Positions 15,687 through 22,766 of a stretch of DNA of 25,315 bases are shown piece by piece; the stretch's first letter is position 1, and every line of letters begins with the position of its first letter. Source of the DNA: Rhodospirillaceae bacterium UBA3470 (GTDB taxonomy: Bacteria > Pseudomonadota > Alphaproteobacteria > Rhodospirillales > Casp-alpha2); NCBI GenBank assembly GCA_002378125.1, contig DFRF01000228.1, positions 1 through 25,315 of the forward strand. The letters run 5' to 3'. The position numbers and the translations under genes are program-made. Under the pieces are notes generated by a model. That model did not search any database. It was not told the origin of the DNA and worked only from the letters and a program-made list of their open reading frames with translations.

Positions 15687-15809
15687 ATGGACGGTGCACA
15701 GCTGACCGGTTACGGCGACGTCGACGAGCTGATCTATCATCACGACTTTCCGGTGCCCGAACCCGCGGCTGGCGCGGTGCGCGGGCACTGCAGGTTGCCC
15801 GCGCGTTGA
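15687..15809 (+). pseudogene. N-terminal relic of a medium-chain (quinone-type) dehydrogenase
   Basis: A 40-codon plus-strand frame starting at ATG 15687 encodes MDGAQLTGYGDVDELIY, then HHDFPVPEPAAGAV. This is the start pattern of quinone oxidoreductase / zinc-alcohol-dehydrogenase-like (MDR) proteins, whose N-termini read like MKAVxLTGxGxxDxLxYRxDxPVPxPxPGEV. The similarity stops abruptly after AGAV, where the family would continue with a LVRV strand, and the frame ends at TGA 15807. No catalytic or nucleotide-binding part is present, and there is no good ribosome binding site. It is read as a decayed or truncated copy. The rest of 15579-15928 (to the desaturase stop) contains no other recognisable feature. 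Confidence 0.55.
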
Positions 15810-15928
15810 AAATCCACGGAGGCTCTAAACTGGGCGCAAAAAACGTCATTCCATGCGCCAGTTCAATGGTCGAGCGTTTGGGCCCATGCCCGTAGGCCGG
15901 GCTCACGCTGGGTCGGAAGTTTTATAGT

Positions 15929-16945
15929 TCAGGAGGCCGTGTTCGCTTCCCGTTGCGCTCGCATCTGCTCGCGCAGTTGCAGCGTCGCCTCTTCTGTGCC
16001 GTCGTGAAAGGTGCCGAACCATTTGTCCAGCGGTAGCAGGCTACCACCGTAATTACACTCGAAGTACTTGTGGTGTTGGTAATGGAAGTTGCTGCCGGCG
16101 GCCAGGAAGACGCCTTTGCAAATGTCCGTGCGCTCGAAGCCGCTATGGCCGGGTGCAGGCATGAAGGCCGCGAGGTGCAACTGATAAACGGCGTTCAGTG
16201 GATGCAGCGCGATCGCCCACTGCACGCAGATTGTGGAGAAATAGATCACGTGCTCGACTGGATGCATGGAAAGTCCTGACCAAGGCCCTACCTGGACGTT
16301 GTTGTGATGGAGCGCGTGAAACCGTTTATAGAGCGGCTTCGTATGCAGAAGGCGGTGGCCAAGATAGAAATGCACAGAATGGATAAAGGGCGCCAGCACC
16401 AGCGCGATAACGAACCAACCCCAGAAGGCGACTTGGTTGGCCAGATCAAACCAGCCTAGGTGCCCGTTCGCGAAGAGCCAATAGGTTACGGCCTCATATC
16501 CGGTGATTACCGGCACCGCGAAGGCCAGGGTATGGAACATGTTGTCTTTTACCTGATCGTAGAACTTGAATCGGGCGCTTTTGGTGGGGAAGGGCTTGGT
16601 GGTGAAGCGGAGGCGTTCGCCCTGACCCTGGCGAATATAGAGGTAATAGTGGAGGCCGCCAAACAGGATCAGGATGAAGGCGAAGTTCTTCGCATAGAGA
16701 GCGCCTATCCACCAGAGCTCGAAGGTTTGCATGTTTGCCAGCTCTGGCGTTAGGTAGAGCCAGGAGAGGACGCTAACGCCCAGCCATAGGATATTCTCCG
16801 GCCAGATGAACCCGGGCCAGCCGAAGAACCACTTCAAGGTCTTCATAAGTTCTGGTGGCCAGGCGTTAATGGGTGCGGGCTCAATAGCCGCTTCGGGGCG
16901 CCAATTGCCGCTTCCATCTCTTGTGGTGGTGATCGCCTCACTCAT
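15929..16945 (-). CDS. Sterol desaturase / fatty acid hydroxylase family membrane protein
   Basis: A 338-residue integral membrane protein with about four to six hydrophobic segments (near 50-66, 78-103, 138-158, 172-190 and 232-250). It carries the histidine clusters of the membrane di-iron hydroxylase superfamily: HFYLGHRLLH (192-201), HALHH (210-214), HPVEH (228-232) and HYQHH (288-292). Such enzymes insert oxygen into, or desaturate, lipid-like carbon chains (sterols, fatty acids, carotenoids, alkylglycerols) at the cytoplasmic face. The gene starts only 3 bp after the molybdopterin oxidoreductase stop, with its ribosome binding site (TAGGAAA) overlapping that stop, so the pair is translationally coupled. 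No dedicated ferredoxin is encoded nearby. Natural substrate unknown. Confidence 0.88.
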   Translation of the reverse strand: MSEAITTTRDGSGNWRPEAAIEPAPINAWPPELMKTLKWFFGWPGFIWPENILWLGVSVLSWLYLTPELANMQTFELWWIGALYAKNFAFILILFGGLHYYLYIRQGQGERLRFTTKPFPTKSARFKFYDQVKDNMFHTLAFAVPVITGYEAVTYWLFANGHLGWFDLANQVAFWGWFVIALVLAPFIHSVHFYLGHRLLHTKPLYKRFHALHHNNVQVGPWSGLSMHPVEHVIYFSTICVQWAIALHPLNAVYQLHLAAFMPAPGHSGFERTDICKGVFLAAGSNFHYQHHKYFECNYGGSLLPLDKWFGTFHDGTEEATLQLREQMRAQREANTAS

Positions 16946-16948
16946 TTC

Positions 16949-18988
16949 CTAGCCCTTTGTTACCTCGACGTTCGCTGCGAACTTTGCGCTGCCGACGGTG
17001 AAGTAGAAGAAGTTTAAGGCGTTGTCGGGCAAAACTTTATCTCCCGACGTAACGTTGTTCAAGCCCGCGACACCGTCGCGCATCCAGACGACGCCGCTAG
17101 GGATTTGGTCTGTGACGTGGGCCTTAGCGTCGAACGCGCCCCGGTGGTTGAAGACTCGAATGGCATCGCCATCGCCAAGCCCACGCGCCATGGCGTCTGC
17201 GGGCGATAGCCAAAGTATGCCTCCGAGATCCCGTTTCGCTAGCAGAGGTAGAGCCTGACCGTGATCATAAAAGGCATGGAATTGGGTCAACGTGCGGCCC
17301 GTGCCGAGCGCCAGGGGGTATGCGTTACCATCTGTCACAATATCGCTGTGGGACGGCAGGGGTGGCAGGCCAACCGACCGAGCCCGTTCCGAATAGAACT
17401 CAATCTTGCCCGATGGCGTCGCAAACGCGTGGTTCGGATAGGCGACGTGGGAGACGTTCATGGGAGCTATGCCGCCGTTTTTGCGGAGGTCCGCAATGGT
17501 CGCGTATCCCGTGCCCGGGTGGTCAAGAACCGTGTCCAGCATCTCTTCGTGAGAAGACCAGGGATAGACATCGTCCACATCAAGACGGTTGGCAAGGTCG
17601 CGGACTACATCCTGCACCGGTCGGGTTTCGCCTGCCGGGTTCAACACCTTTTCGGCCAGGTAAACGTGCGTGTGGGTGGCCTTGCAGCCCAGGTCTTCCA
17701 GCCATGCGGTTGCGGGCAGGACGACATCCGCGTGTCGACGTGCGGTCTCATTCATGAAGAGATCGTGACAGACTACCAGATCTAGCTTGTTGAGCGCACC
17801 TCCAACCCGGGTAGCGTCTGCGAAAGACGAAATGAAGTTCGACCCGAATAGCAACAAAGCCTTCACGCGGCCATCGTCCAGCGACTTGGTAATCTCCGAC
17901 ATCTGGCTCGGCACGTATGTGCCAGGCTTGCGCTGGTCGTCGGCAGTGATGGATTGGAACCCGGCACCGTGGGCCCGGGCGCCGTGACGTTCTCCCAAAC
18001 CTGAACCTGCAACACCATAGCCGCCCACAAGAGCTGGTAGGCAGGAGATGGCGCGCGCCGACTGCCAGGCGTTAGCGCCTTTGTGGATGGAACTGCCACC
18101 CATGATGATGGCGGCCGGCTGGCTGTTGGCGTAATCGTGGGCGAGCGCCGTGATTCGGTCCGCCGGGATCCCCGTTTCGGCGGCCGCCCATTTTGGGGTA
18201 AGGGCTGCCACATGGTCGCGGAGTTCGGTGAAGCCGATGGTGTGCTGGGCGATGAAGTCCGCGTCCGCCAAGTCCTCGGCAATGATCACGTGCATCATCG
18301 CCAGAGCCAACGCCGCGTCGGAGCCCGGTTTGAGAAGGAACGCAACGTCCGATTTCGCCGCCACTTCGGTGCGTCGGACATCGATAGTGACCAGCTTCGC
18401 TCCCCGCTTCTGAGCCGCGCGGACGTGGCGGGTTGTGTTCGGCTGGCTGTGGAAATTGGCGCCCCACATGATGATCAAATTGGAATTGGCGCTGATGTCT
18501 TCCTTGGTGTTGACCTCCAACGCCCCGGTGAGCCCGAGCCCAAAGCCGCCCATGCCCCAGCAGATCATCGCCGGTACCCAGGATTGGCACCCATAGAGAT
18601 TGGCGAACCGCGCCAACAGCTGTCCGCTGGAGGCGAGCCCATAATTGTTGGCAAGAATCCCATGTCCCCCCCAGATGGCCGTCCGTTCGCGCCCGGCGAT
18701 CCGGAGGCGAGACGTGATGAAGTCGAGTGCTTGGTCCCAATCCACCTCGCGCCAAGAAGAGCCGTTCCGACGGTCGCGGACCATCGGTTTTAACACGCGT
18801 TTCGGATTGCCGATGATCTCGGCAGCGGCCTGGCCGCGTACGCATAGGAACCCTTGGCTATCGGGATGGTCTTTGTTGCCAGTGATTTTCACTAGCTTTC
18901 CGTCCTCGACTTCCGCCACCATCCCGCAAAGCGTAGGATGGCAATTCATGGGGCACATGGTAGGAATTTTCTGTGTCGCGCCGGTCAT
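16949..18988 (-). CDS. Molybdopterin-dependent oxidoreductase with N-terminal [4Fe-4S] site (DMSO reductase superfamily)
   Basis: A 679-residue protein. The N-terminus binds a [4Fe-4S] cluster through Cys12-x3-Cys16-x4-Cys21-x27-Cys49, followed by a VRGQAAAE segment. The molybdopterin core has IIMWGANFHSQPNTTRH, LVTIDVRRTEVA and LKPGSDAALALAMMHV. The C-terminal Molydop_binding domain includes LALGTGRTLTQFH and a GDAIRVFNHRG barrel segment. There is no twin-Arg signal, so it should be cytoplasmic. The Mo or W ligand could be Cys143 (MICWGMGG), but that is uncertain without alignment. Relatives include formate dehydrogenases, thiosulfate/polysulfide reductases and acetylene hydratase; this copy lacks accessory Fe-S or membrane-anchor genes nearby. 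It starts at ATG 18988 behind a modest AAGG site and is followed at once by the fatty-acid-hydroxylase-family gene, implying a joint pathway. Confidence 0.88.
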   Translation of the reverse strand: MTGATQKIPTMCPMNCHPTLCGMVAEVEDGKLVKITGNKDHPDSQGFLCVRGQAAAEIIGNPKRVLKPMVRDRRNGSSWREVDWDQALDFITSRLRIAGRERTAIWGGHGILANNYGLASSGQLLARFANLYGCQSWVPAMICWGMGGFGLGLTGALEVNTKEDISANSNLIIMWGANFHSQPNTTRHVRAAQKRGAKLVTIDVRRTEVAAKSDVAFLLKPGSDAALALAMMHVIIAEDLADADFIAQHTIGFTELRDHVAALTPKWAAAETGIPADRITALAHDYANSQPAAIIMGGSSIHKGANAWQSARAISCLPALVGGYGVAGSGLGERHGARAHGAGFQSITADDQRKPGTYVPSQMSEITKSLDDGRVKALLLFGSNFISSFADATRVGGALNKLDLVVCHDLFMNETARRHADVVLPATAWLEDLGCKATHTHVYLAEKVLNPAGETRPVQDVVRDLANRLDVDDVYPWSSHEEMLDTVLDHPGTGYATIADLRKNGGIAPMNVSHVAYPNHAFATPSGKIEFYSERARSVGLPPLPSHSDIVTDGNAYPLALGTGRTLTQFHAFYDHGQALPLLAKRDLGGILWLSPADAMARGLGDGDAIRVFNHRGAFDAKAHVTDQIPSGVVWMRDGVAGLNNVTSGDKVLPDNALNFFYFTVGSAKFAANVEVTKG

Positions 18989-19070
18989 ATTATAGACCTT
19001 GGTTCGGTTCCGGTAACCCGGGAGTATGAAGAAAACTTAATCCCAAGTACAAGCCTGCTTGGCCCAGGTC

Positions 19071-20276
19071 TTAGTTTTTCGTTGCGGATTGGTCCTCCTT
19101 AAACCCGAAGGCTACGAGTATTGCGCCGGCTAGAACTAGGCCCCCGGTCGCTGTCCAGGCTGCCATGTAGCCGCCCGCGTGGTCGACGATCAAGCCGAAG
19201 ATGATCGGGCCGACTGCGCCGCCCAGTGATGTGGCAAACAGGTTTGAGCCGATGGCTGAGCCGGCTAGGCTCGGATCCACAATTTCCGCGCAGATGGTGT
19301 GTAATAAAGCTGCATAGGCCAGTATTGTGCCGCCCAGCAAGAGCGCCAGGATCGCCAGAACGGCCACGTGCCAAGATGGGTTTGCCGCCGTGAACACGAA
19401 CATGGAGGCCGCCGCCGTGGTCATGATTCCGACGACTACGCCTTTGCGCCGACCCTTGGCGAAGCGGTCGCTGAAGAATGCCCAAAAGACCCGTCCCGCG
19501 GCACCCATGATCTGCGAAAACCCGACGCAGAGCGCAGCAAATGGCTGACTGGCGCCGGCCACGTCACGTAGAAACAAGGTGAGGTATGTGATGAATGATT
19601 GCTGGCCGGCGTTAAAGGAGACACTGGCTAAATTGAATTTCATTAGGTTTCGGTTGGTCATGATCGATTGGAGATCGCGCAGCGCGGCTCCCAATCTTCC
19701 GCCCCCGATGGTGCGGCGCTGGATTAGGTGCCACCAGCAAAGGCCGATGATCATGGCCGCCGCCGCCGCGCTCCACAGTGCCCAGCGCCAGGGCATGAAT
19801 ACCACCATGGCCCCGAAGCCGGACGCTACCAAGCCGCCCATGGGCACGCCCATCTGCTTAACCCCCATGGCTGTTGCCCGGTGTTCTGGCTTGAACCAGT
19901 TCAGCACACCCTTGGCTGTAGCGGGATTTACCAGCGCATAGCCCAGACCCATGACAAACGTAGCGATTACAGCCAGTACATAACTGGAGATGGCCGCGAA
20001 AAGCCCGGCGCCGACGGCCATTAGGAGAGACGCCAAGCTAAGCGACAGGGCAACGCCAAGTCGATCCGCCAAGGCGCCCGCGGGAATGGCGCCGAGGGTC
20101 AGCGCGAAATAGAAGGCCGACATGAATGAGCCCACCTGGGTTGCGTTCAGATCCAGATCGGCCCGGATCACCGGTGCCATTGTCATCACCGAGGTGTAGC
20201 CGATGGTGCCGACTACATGGACCAAGGTTAGCAGCATGATGCGGCCGCGCCAGGGATTGCGTTGGGTCTCGCTCAT
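19071..20276 (-). CDS. Major facilitator superfamily transporter (second of a tandem pair)
   Basis: A 401-residue MFS permease with about 12 predicted helices. The N-terminal half shows the loop 2-3 motif GALADRLGVALSL, then a MGLGYALVNPATAKGVLNWF helix 4-5 region and AMGVKQMGVPMGGLVASG in helix 5. The protein is clearly paralogous to the upstream-encoded MFS protein: both share NPW at the N-terminus, VVGT, MAPVI, MGLGY, NP[AS]TA, GVKQ/GIKQ, GVP and VGxIIFG-type motifs at equivalent places. Its ATG overlaps the stop of that paralogue by ATGA, so the two are co-translated. MFS members of this kind carry organic anions by proton symport, but the substrate is unknown. It is the last gene of the synthetase-hydrolase-transporter operon; the 82-bp spacer to the next gene shows no clear terminator. 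Confidence 0.9.
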   Translation of the reverse strand: MSETQRNPWRGRIMLLTLVHVVGTIGYTSVMTMAPVIRADLDLNATQVGSFMSAFYFALTLGAIPAGALADRLGVALSLSLASLLMAVGAGLFAAISSYVLAVIATFVMGLGYALVNPATAKGVLNWFKPEHRATAMGVKQMGVPMGGLVASGFGAMVVFMPWRWALWSAAAAAMIIGLCWWHLIQRRTIGGGRLGAALRDLQSIMTNRNLMKFNLASVSFNAGQQSFITYLTLFLRDVAGASQPFAALCVGFSQIMGAAGRVFWAFFSDRFAKGRRKGVVVGIMTTAAASMFVFTAANPSWHVAVLAILALLLGGTILAYAALLHTICAEIVDPSLAGSAIGSNLFATSLGGAVGPIIFGLIVDHAGGYMAAWTATGGLVLAGAILVAFGFKEDQSATKN

Positions 20277-21472
20277 TTTGGTGGGCCCTCACGGAATTTG
20301 AAGGCCAATAGTCCAACACCGATGGCGACTAATCCTGCCGTGACCAGCCAGGCGTTGTCATAGCCACCCCAAGTATCGACAACGTAACCGAAAATCACCG
20401 GACCCATCATGCCACCGATATGCACGCCGACCATGGAATAACCCACTGCCGATGCCGCCAGGCGCGGGTCGACCATTTCCAACGCGATGGCTTGCCCGAC
20501 CGGCGCGAAGGACGCGATGGTAACCCCAAGAACCAACACCAAAGCCATGGCGTACCAGAGCCCCCAGCCGGGCGTTACCCAGATCATGGCGGCTAGGAAC
20601 ACCGCCGCTGTCCCGCAGATCCAATTGCACAGGACAACCCGCCGGCCGACGAATTTGTCGCTGAGCGCGCCAAAATAGATGCGGGCGAAGAAACTCGTGG
20701 TCTGCGCCAGGCCCATCGCGAAACCGGCCATCGGCTGACTGGCGCGGGCGACCTCCGTTAAGAATAGGGTGAGGAAACCGAAGAAGTTGGTCTGACCCAC
20801 GTTTAACAGACCATTGGAGACCGAGAAGACATGGGTGTTTGGGTCGCCGAGAACTTCACCAATTTGGGCTAGCGGGTTCTTCTGTTGTTCCGGCGGGATG
20901 GGGCGGTGGAATTTAATCAGGTAGAGACACAAAATTCCGTTCAGCGCGATGGCGGCGGCGATACCCAACATGATGTCCTGCCAATGCACCAAGGTCACAA
21001 GTGCGCCGTTGCCCGCCGCGATGATACCGCCCGCCGGTACGCCCACCTGTTTGATCCCCATGGCCGTACCGCGCCGGTCCGGGGGGAACCAGTCGAAGAC
21101 GCCGCGTGCCGTGGACGGGTTGTTCATAGAGTAGCCGAGGCCCATGAAGAACAAGGCAGCCAGGCATTCGTGATAGCCGTCGGCATAGCTCAGCATGACC
21201 GCTGACAGCGCCATAAGGATATGACCGATGAATAGGGACCGGCCGATGCCGAACCGGTCGGTCATGACCCCGGCCGGCAGCGAGCCGATAGCCTGAGCCA
21301 TGTAGTAGGCAGTTACGAAGAGGCCGAACTGTGTTGCCGTCAGGCTGAGCTCGTTGGAGATGACCGGCGCCATGGCCAGGACTGAGACTATGTTGACCGT
21401 CCCCACAAGGTGCGCGGCCACCAGGATCGGCAGTCGGGCCAGCCAGGGATTGGGCTCGATGGGTCCTCTCAT
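20273..21472 (-). CDS. Major facilitator superfamily transporter (first of a tandem pair)
   Basis: A 399-residue MFS permease with about 12 hydrophobic segments. Motif A in loop 2-3 is GVMTDRFGIGRSL, and the N-domain continues with MGLGYSMNNPSTARGVFDWF and AMGIKQVGVPAGGIIAAG. The C-domain includes RIYFGALSDKFVGRRV, a second copy of motif A. It overlaps both neighbours by 4 bp: its ATG overlaps the stop of the alkaline-phosphatase-like hydrolase, and its stop overlaps the start of its MFS paralogue. This arrangement ties both transporters to the hydrolase and the acyl-CoA synthetase, so they probably move the hydrolase substrate or product. Substrate cannot be read from sequence. Confidence 0.9.
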   Translation of the reverse strand: MRGPIEPNPWLARLPILVAAHLVGTVNIVSVLAMAPVISNELSLTATQFGLFVTAYYMAQAIGSLPAGVMTDRFGIGRSLFIGHILMALSAVMLSYADGYHECLAALFFMGLGYSMNNPSTARGVFDWFPPDRRGTAMGIKQVGVPAGGIIAAGNGALVTLVHWQDIMLGIAAAIALNGILCLYLIKFHRPIPPEQQKNPLAQIGEVLGDPNTHVFSVSNGLLNVGQTNFFGFLTLFLTEVARASQPMAGFAMGLAQTTSFFARIYFGALSDKFVGRRVVLCNWICGTAAVFLAAMIWVTPGWGLWYAMALVLVLGVTIASFAPVGQAIALEMVDPRLAASAVGYSMVGVHIGGMMGPVIFGYVVDTWGGYDNAWLVTAGLVAIGVGLLAFKFREGPPK

Positions 21473-22734
21473 TGTCGCGAGAGCGCTGCGCCGTCCATGC
21501 CGTCCCCTGGCCGGTCCAGATGGCGAAGAACCGTCGGAGCAATATCCACTGCGGAGGTTTCTTGATCGGTCTGGGAGCCGGGGGCAAACCCTCCCCCGAT
21601 GGCCATTAGGAAAGGGTTCTGTTCGTATTTGCCGAGGCCGCCATGCTCGCCCTTACCGGTCTCCAGGGTCATGGAAAACCGATTGGCGAAGGCGGCGCTG
21701 ATACCGGGAATACCGTATGCCGTTTCCGTATCGGATTTGGCGGCGTCCACGGCGATGGCCAGGGCGCCATCGGATCGCTGTCCGATACTCTCAAGGTCGG
21801 CGCCCGCATAGACGTTGCCGACACCGTCCAGGCTGTCCAGGTAGACGGCGATGTCTGCTATTTTGTGGCGCTGGTTATCGGCCAGGTAAACGAAGGCGCT
21901 GAAACCTTGGGAGGCGACGACCACGTCACTAGAATCGGTATGCGCCTTGAAACCGGCGGCGACCAGTTTCGCATCCAGATCGACAATGTCACCGACGGTT
22001 TCGTGCCCGTGGTCAGATCCGATCAGAAGTAGTATGTCTTCACCGGTCGTATTCAGCTTATCCACGGCTTCGGCCACCGTGCCCGCGTTTGCGTCGGCCA
22101 CCGCGATGGCAGCCAAGTGCGCTGGAGAGCCGAGTACGTGGGAATGCTGAGAGTGGTCCGGCTCGCACTGCCACAGGACGGCGATCGCCGGTTTGCGATC
22201 GGCCAGCACCTCTTGGCAGAACCGTTCCGTCATGGCCGTGTCGCCCTCGGCGTCGTGGGTCACTTTGAGGTGGTCATCGCCAACTATGGGTTGGCCGCCC
22301 GGGCCAAAGGAGCCGGCCCGATGATAGACGTAGCCGTGATTGTCTGGATCCTGGAAATGGGCGGCGCCAGGCGAGACGTTGGAGTAGACAATGCTGCCAC
22401 CCGCGTCCTTGAGACGTTCGGCCATGGTGGGGACGCGCAGGGTCCGACCTGTCGCCGCCTTCAACCGGTCACGAAAGTCCGGCGCGCCGACGGACAGCGG
22501 CACTAGGCCGTTCCCCTCGTCCAGAGCCACGGCATTGCCTTCCAGGCCGTGTTGACCGGGATGGCAGCCGGTGGCGATGGAGGCCGATGTGGTACGCGTG
22601 GTAGATGGGAAGACACTGCGATGCTTAATGAACTGACGGGCGGTAGCGCCCAGCCGGCAGAGGTTAGGCGTCCATTCCGGACGGATCATGTCGGCACGCA
22701 GCCCGTCGCAAATGACCAATACGGCACGTTTCAT
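21469..22734 (-). CDS. Alkaline phosphatase superfamily hydrolase (type I phosphodiesterase / phosphonoacetate-hydrolase-like)
   Basis: A 421-residue cytoplasmic-type hydrolase. The N-terminal VICDGLRADM supplies the first metal-binding Asp. FPSTTRTTSASIATGCHPGQHG contains the nucleophile Thr/Ser region and the TGxxPGxHG turn typical of nucleotide pyrophosphatase/phosphodiesterase-like members. IGSDHGHE provides the Asp-His pair, and GKGEHGG near the C-terminus gives the last metal His. The family hydrolyses phosphodiesters, phosphomonoesters or the C-P bond of phosphonoacetate. I chose ATG 22734 with AAAGGTG upstream over a TTG at 22770 that lacks a site. No signal peptide is present. It lies 32 bp downstream of the acyl-CoA synthetase gene and overlaps the MFS gene by 4 bp. 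Family assignment is solid; the specific reaction is not. Confidence 0.87.
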   Translation of the reverse strand: MKRAVLVICDGLRADMIRPEWTPNLCRLGATARQFIKHRSVFPSTTRTTSASIATGCHPGQHGLEGNAVALDEGNGLVPLSVGAPDFRDRLKAATGRTLRVPTMAERLKDAGGSIVYSNVSPGAAHFQDPDNHGYVYHRAGSFGPGGQPIVGDDHLKVTHDAEGDTAMTERFCQEVLADRKPAIAVLWQCEPDHSQHSHVLGSPAHLAAIAVADANAGTVAEAVDKLNTTGEDILLLIGSDHGHETVGDIVDLDAKLVAAGFKAHTDSSDVVVASQGFSAFVYLADNQRHKIADIAVYLDSLDGVGNVYAGADLESIGQRSDGALAIAVDAAKSDTETAYGIPGISAAFANRFSMTLETGKGEHGGLGKYEQNPFLMAIGGGFAPGSQTDQETSAVDIAPTVLRHLDRPGDGMDGAALSRQ

Positions 22735-22766
22735 GGGGTGGGCACCTTTCGGGCTGGCGTTGCCAA

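Noticed and set aside
15658..15906. 82-codon minus-strand open frame in the 15.6-15.9 kb spacer
   Set aside because: Arg/Pro-rich, no family resemblance and no ribosome binding site; it overlaps the better-supported MDR relic on the other strand.
16070..18793. Long plus-strand open frames opposite the hydroxylase and molybdopterin genes
   Set aside because: They are antisense shadows caused by GC-biased codons; the minus-strand products carry complete family motifs.
19021..19070. Possible terminator after the second MFS gene or promoter for the molybdopterin enzyme
   Set aside because: The best stem (CAAGC/GCTTG) has a 2-base loop, and the best promoter boxes (TTGTAC, CATACT, 18-base spacing) are too weak to call.
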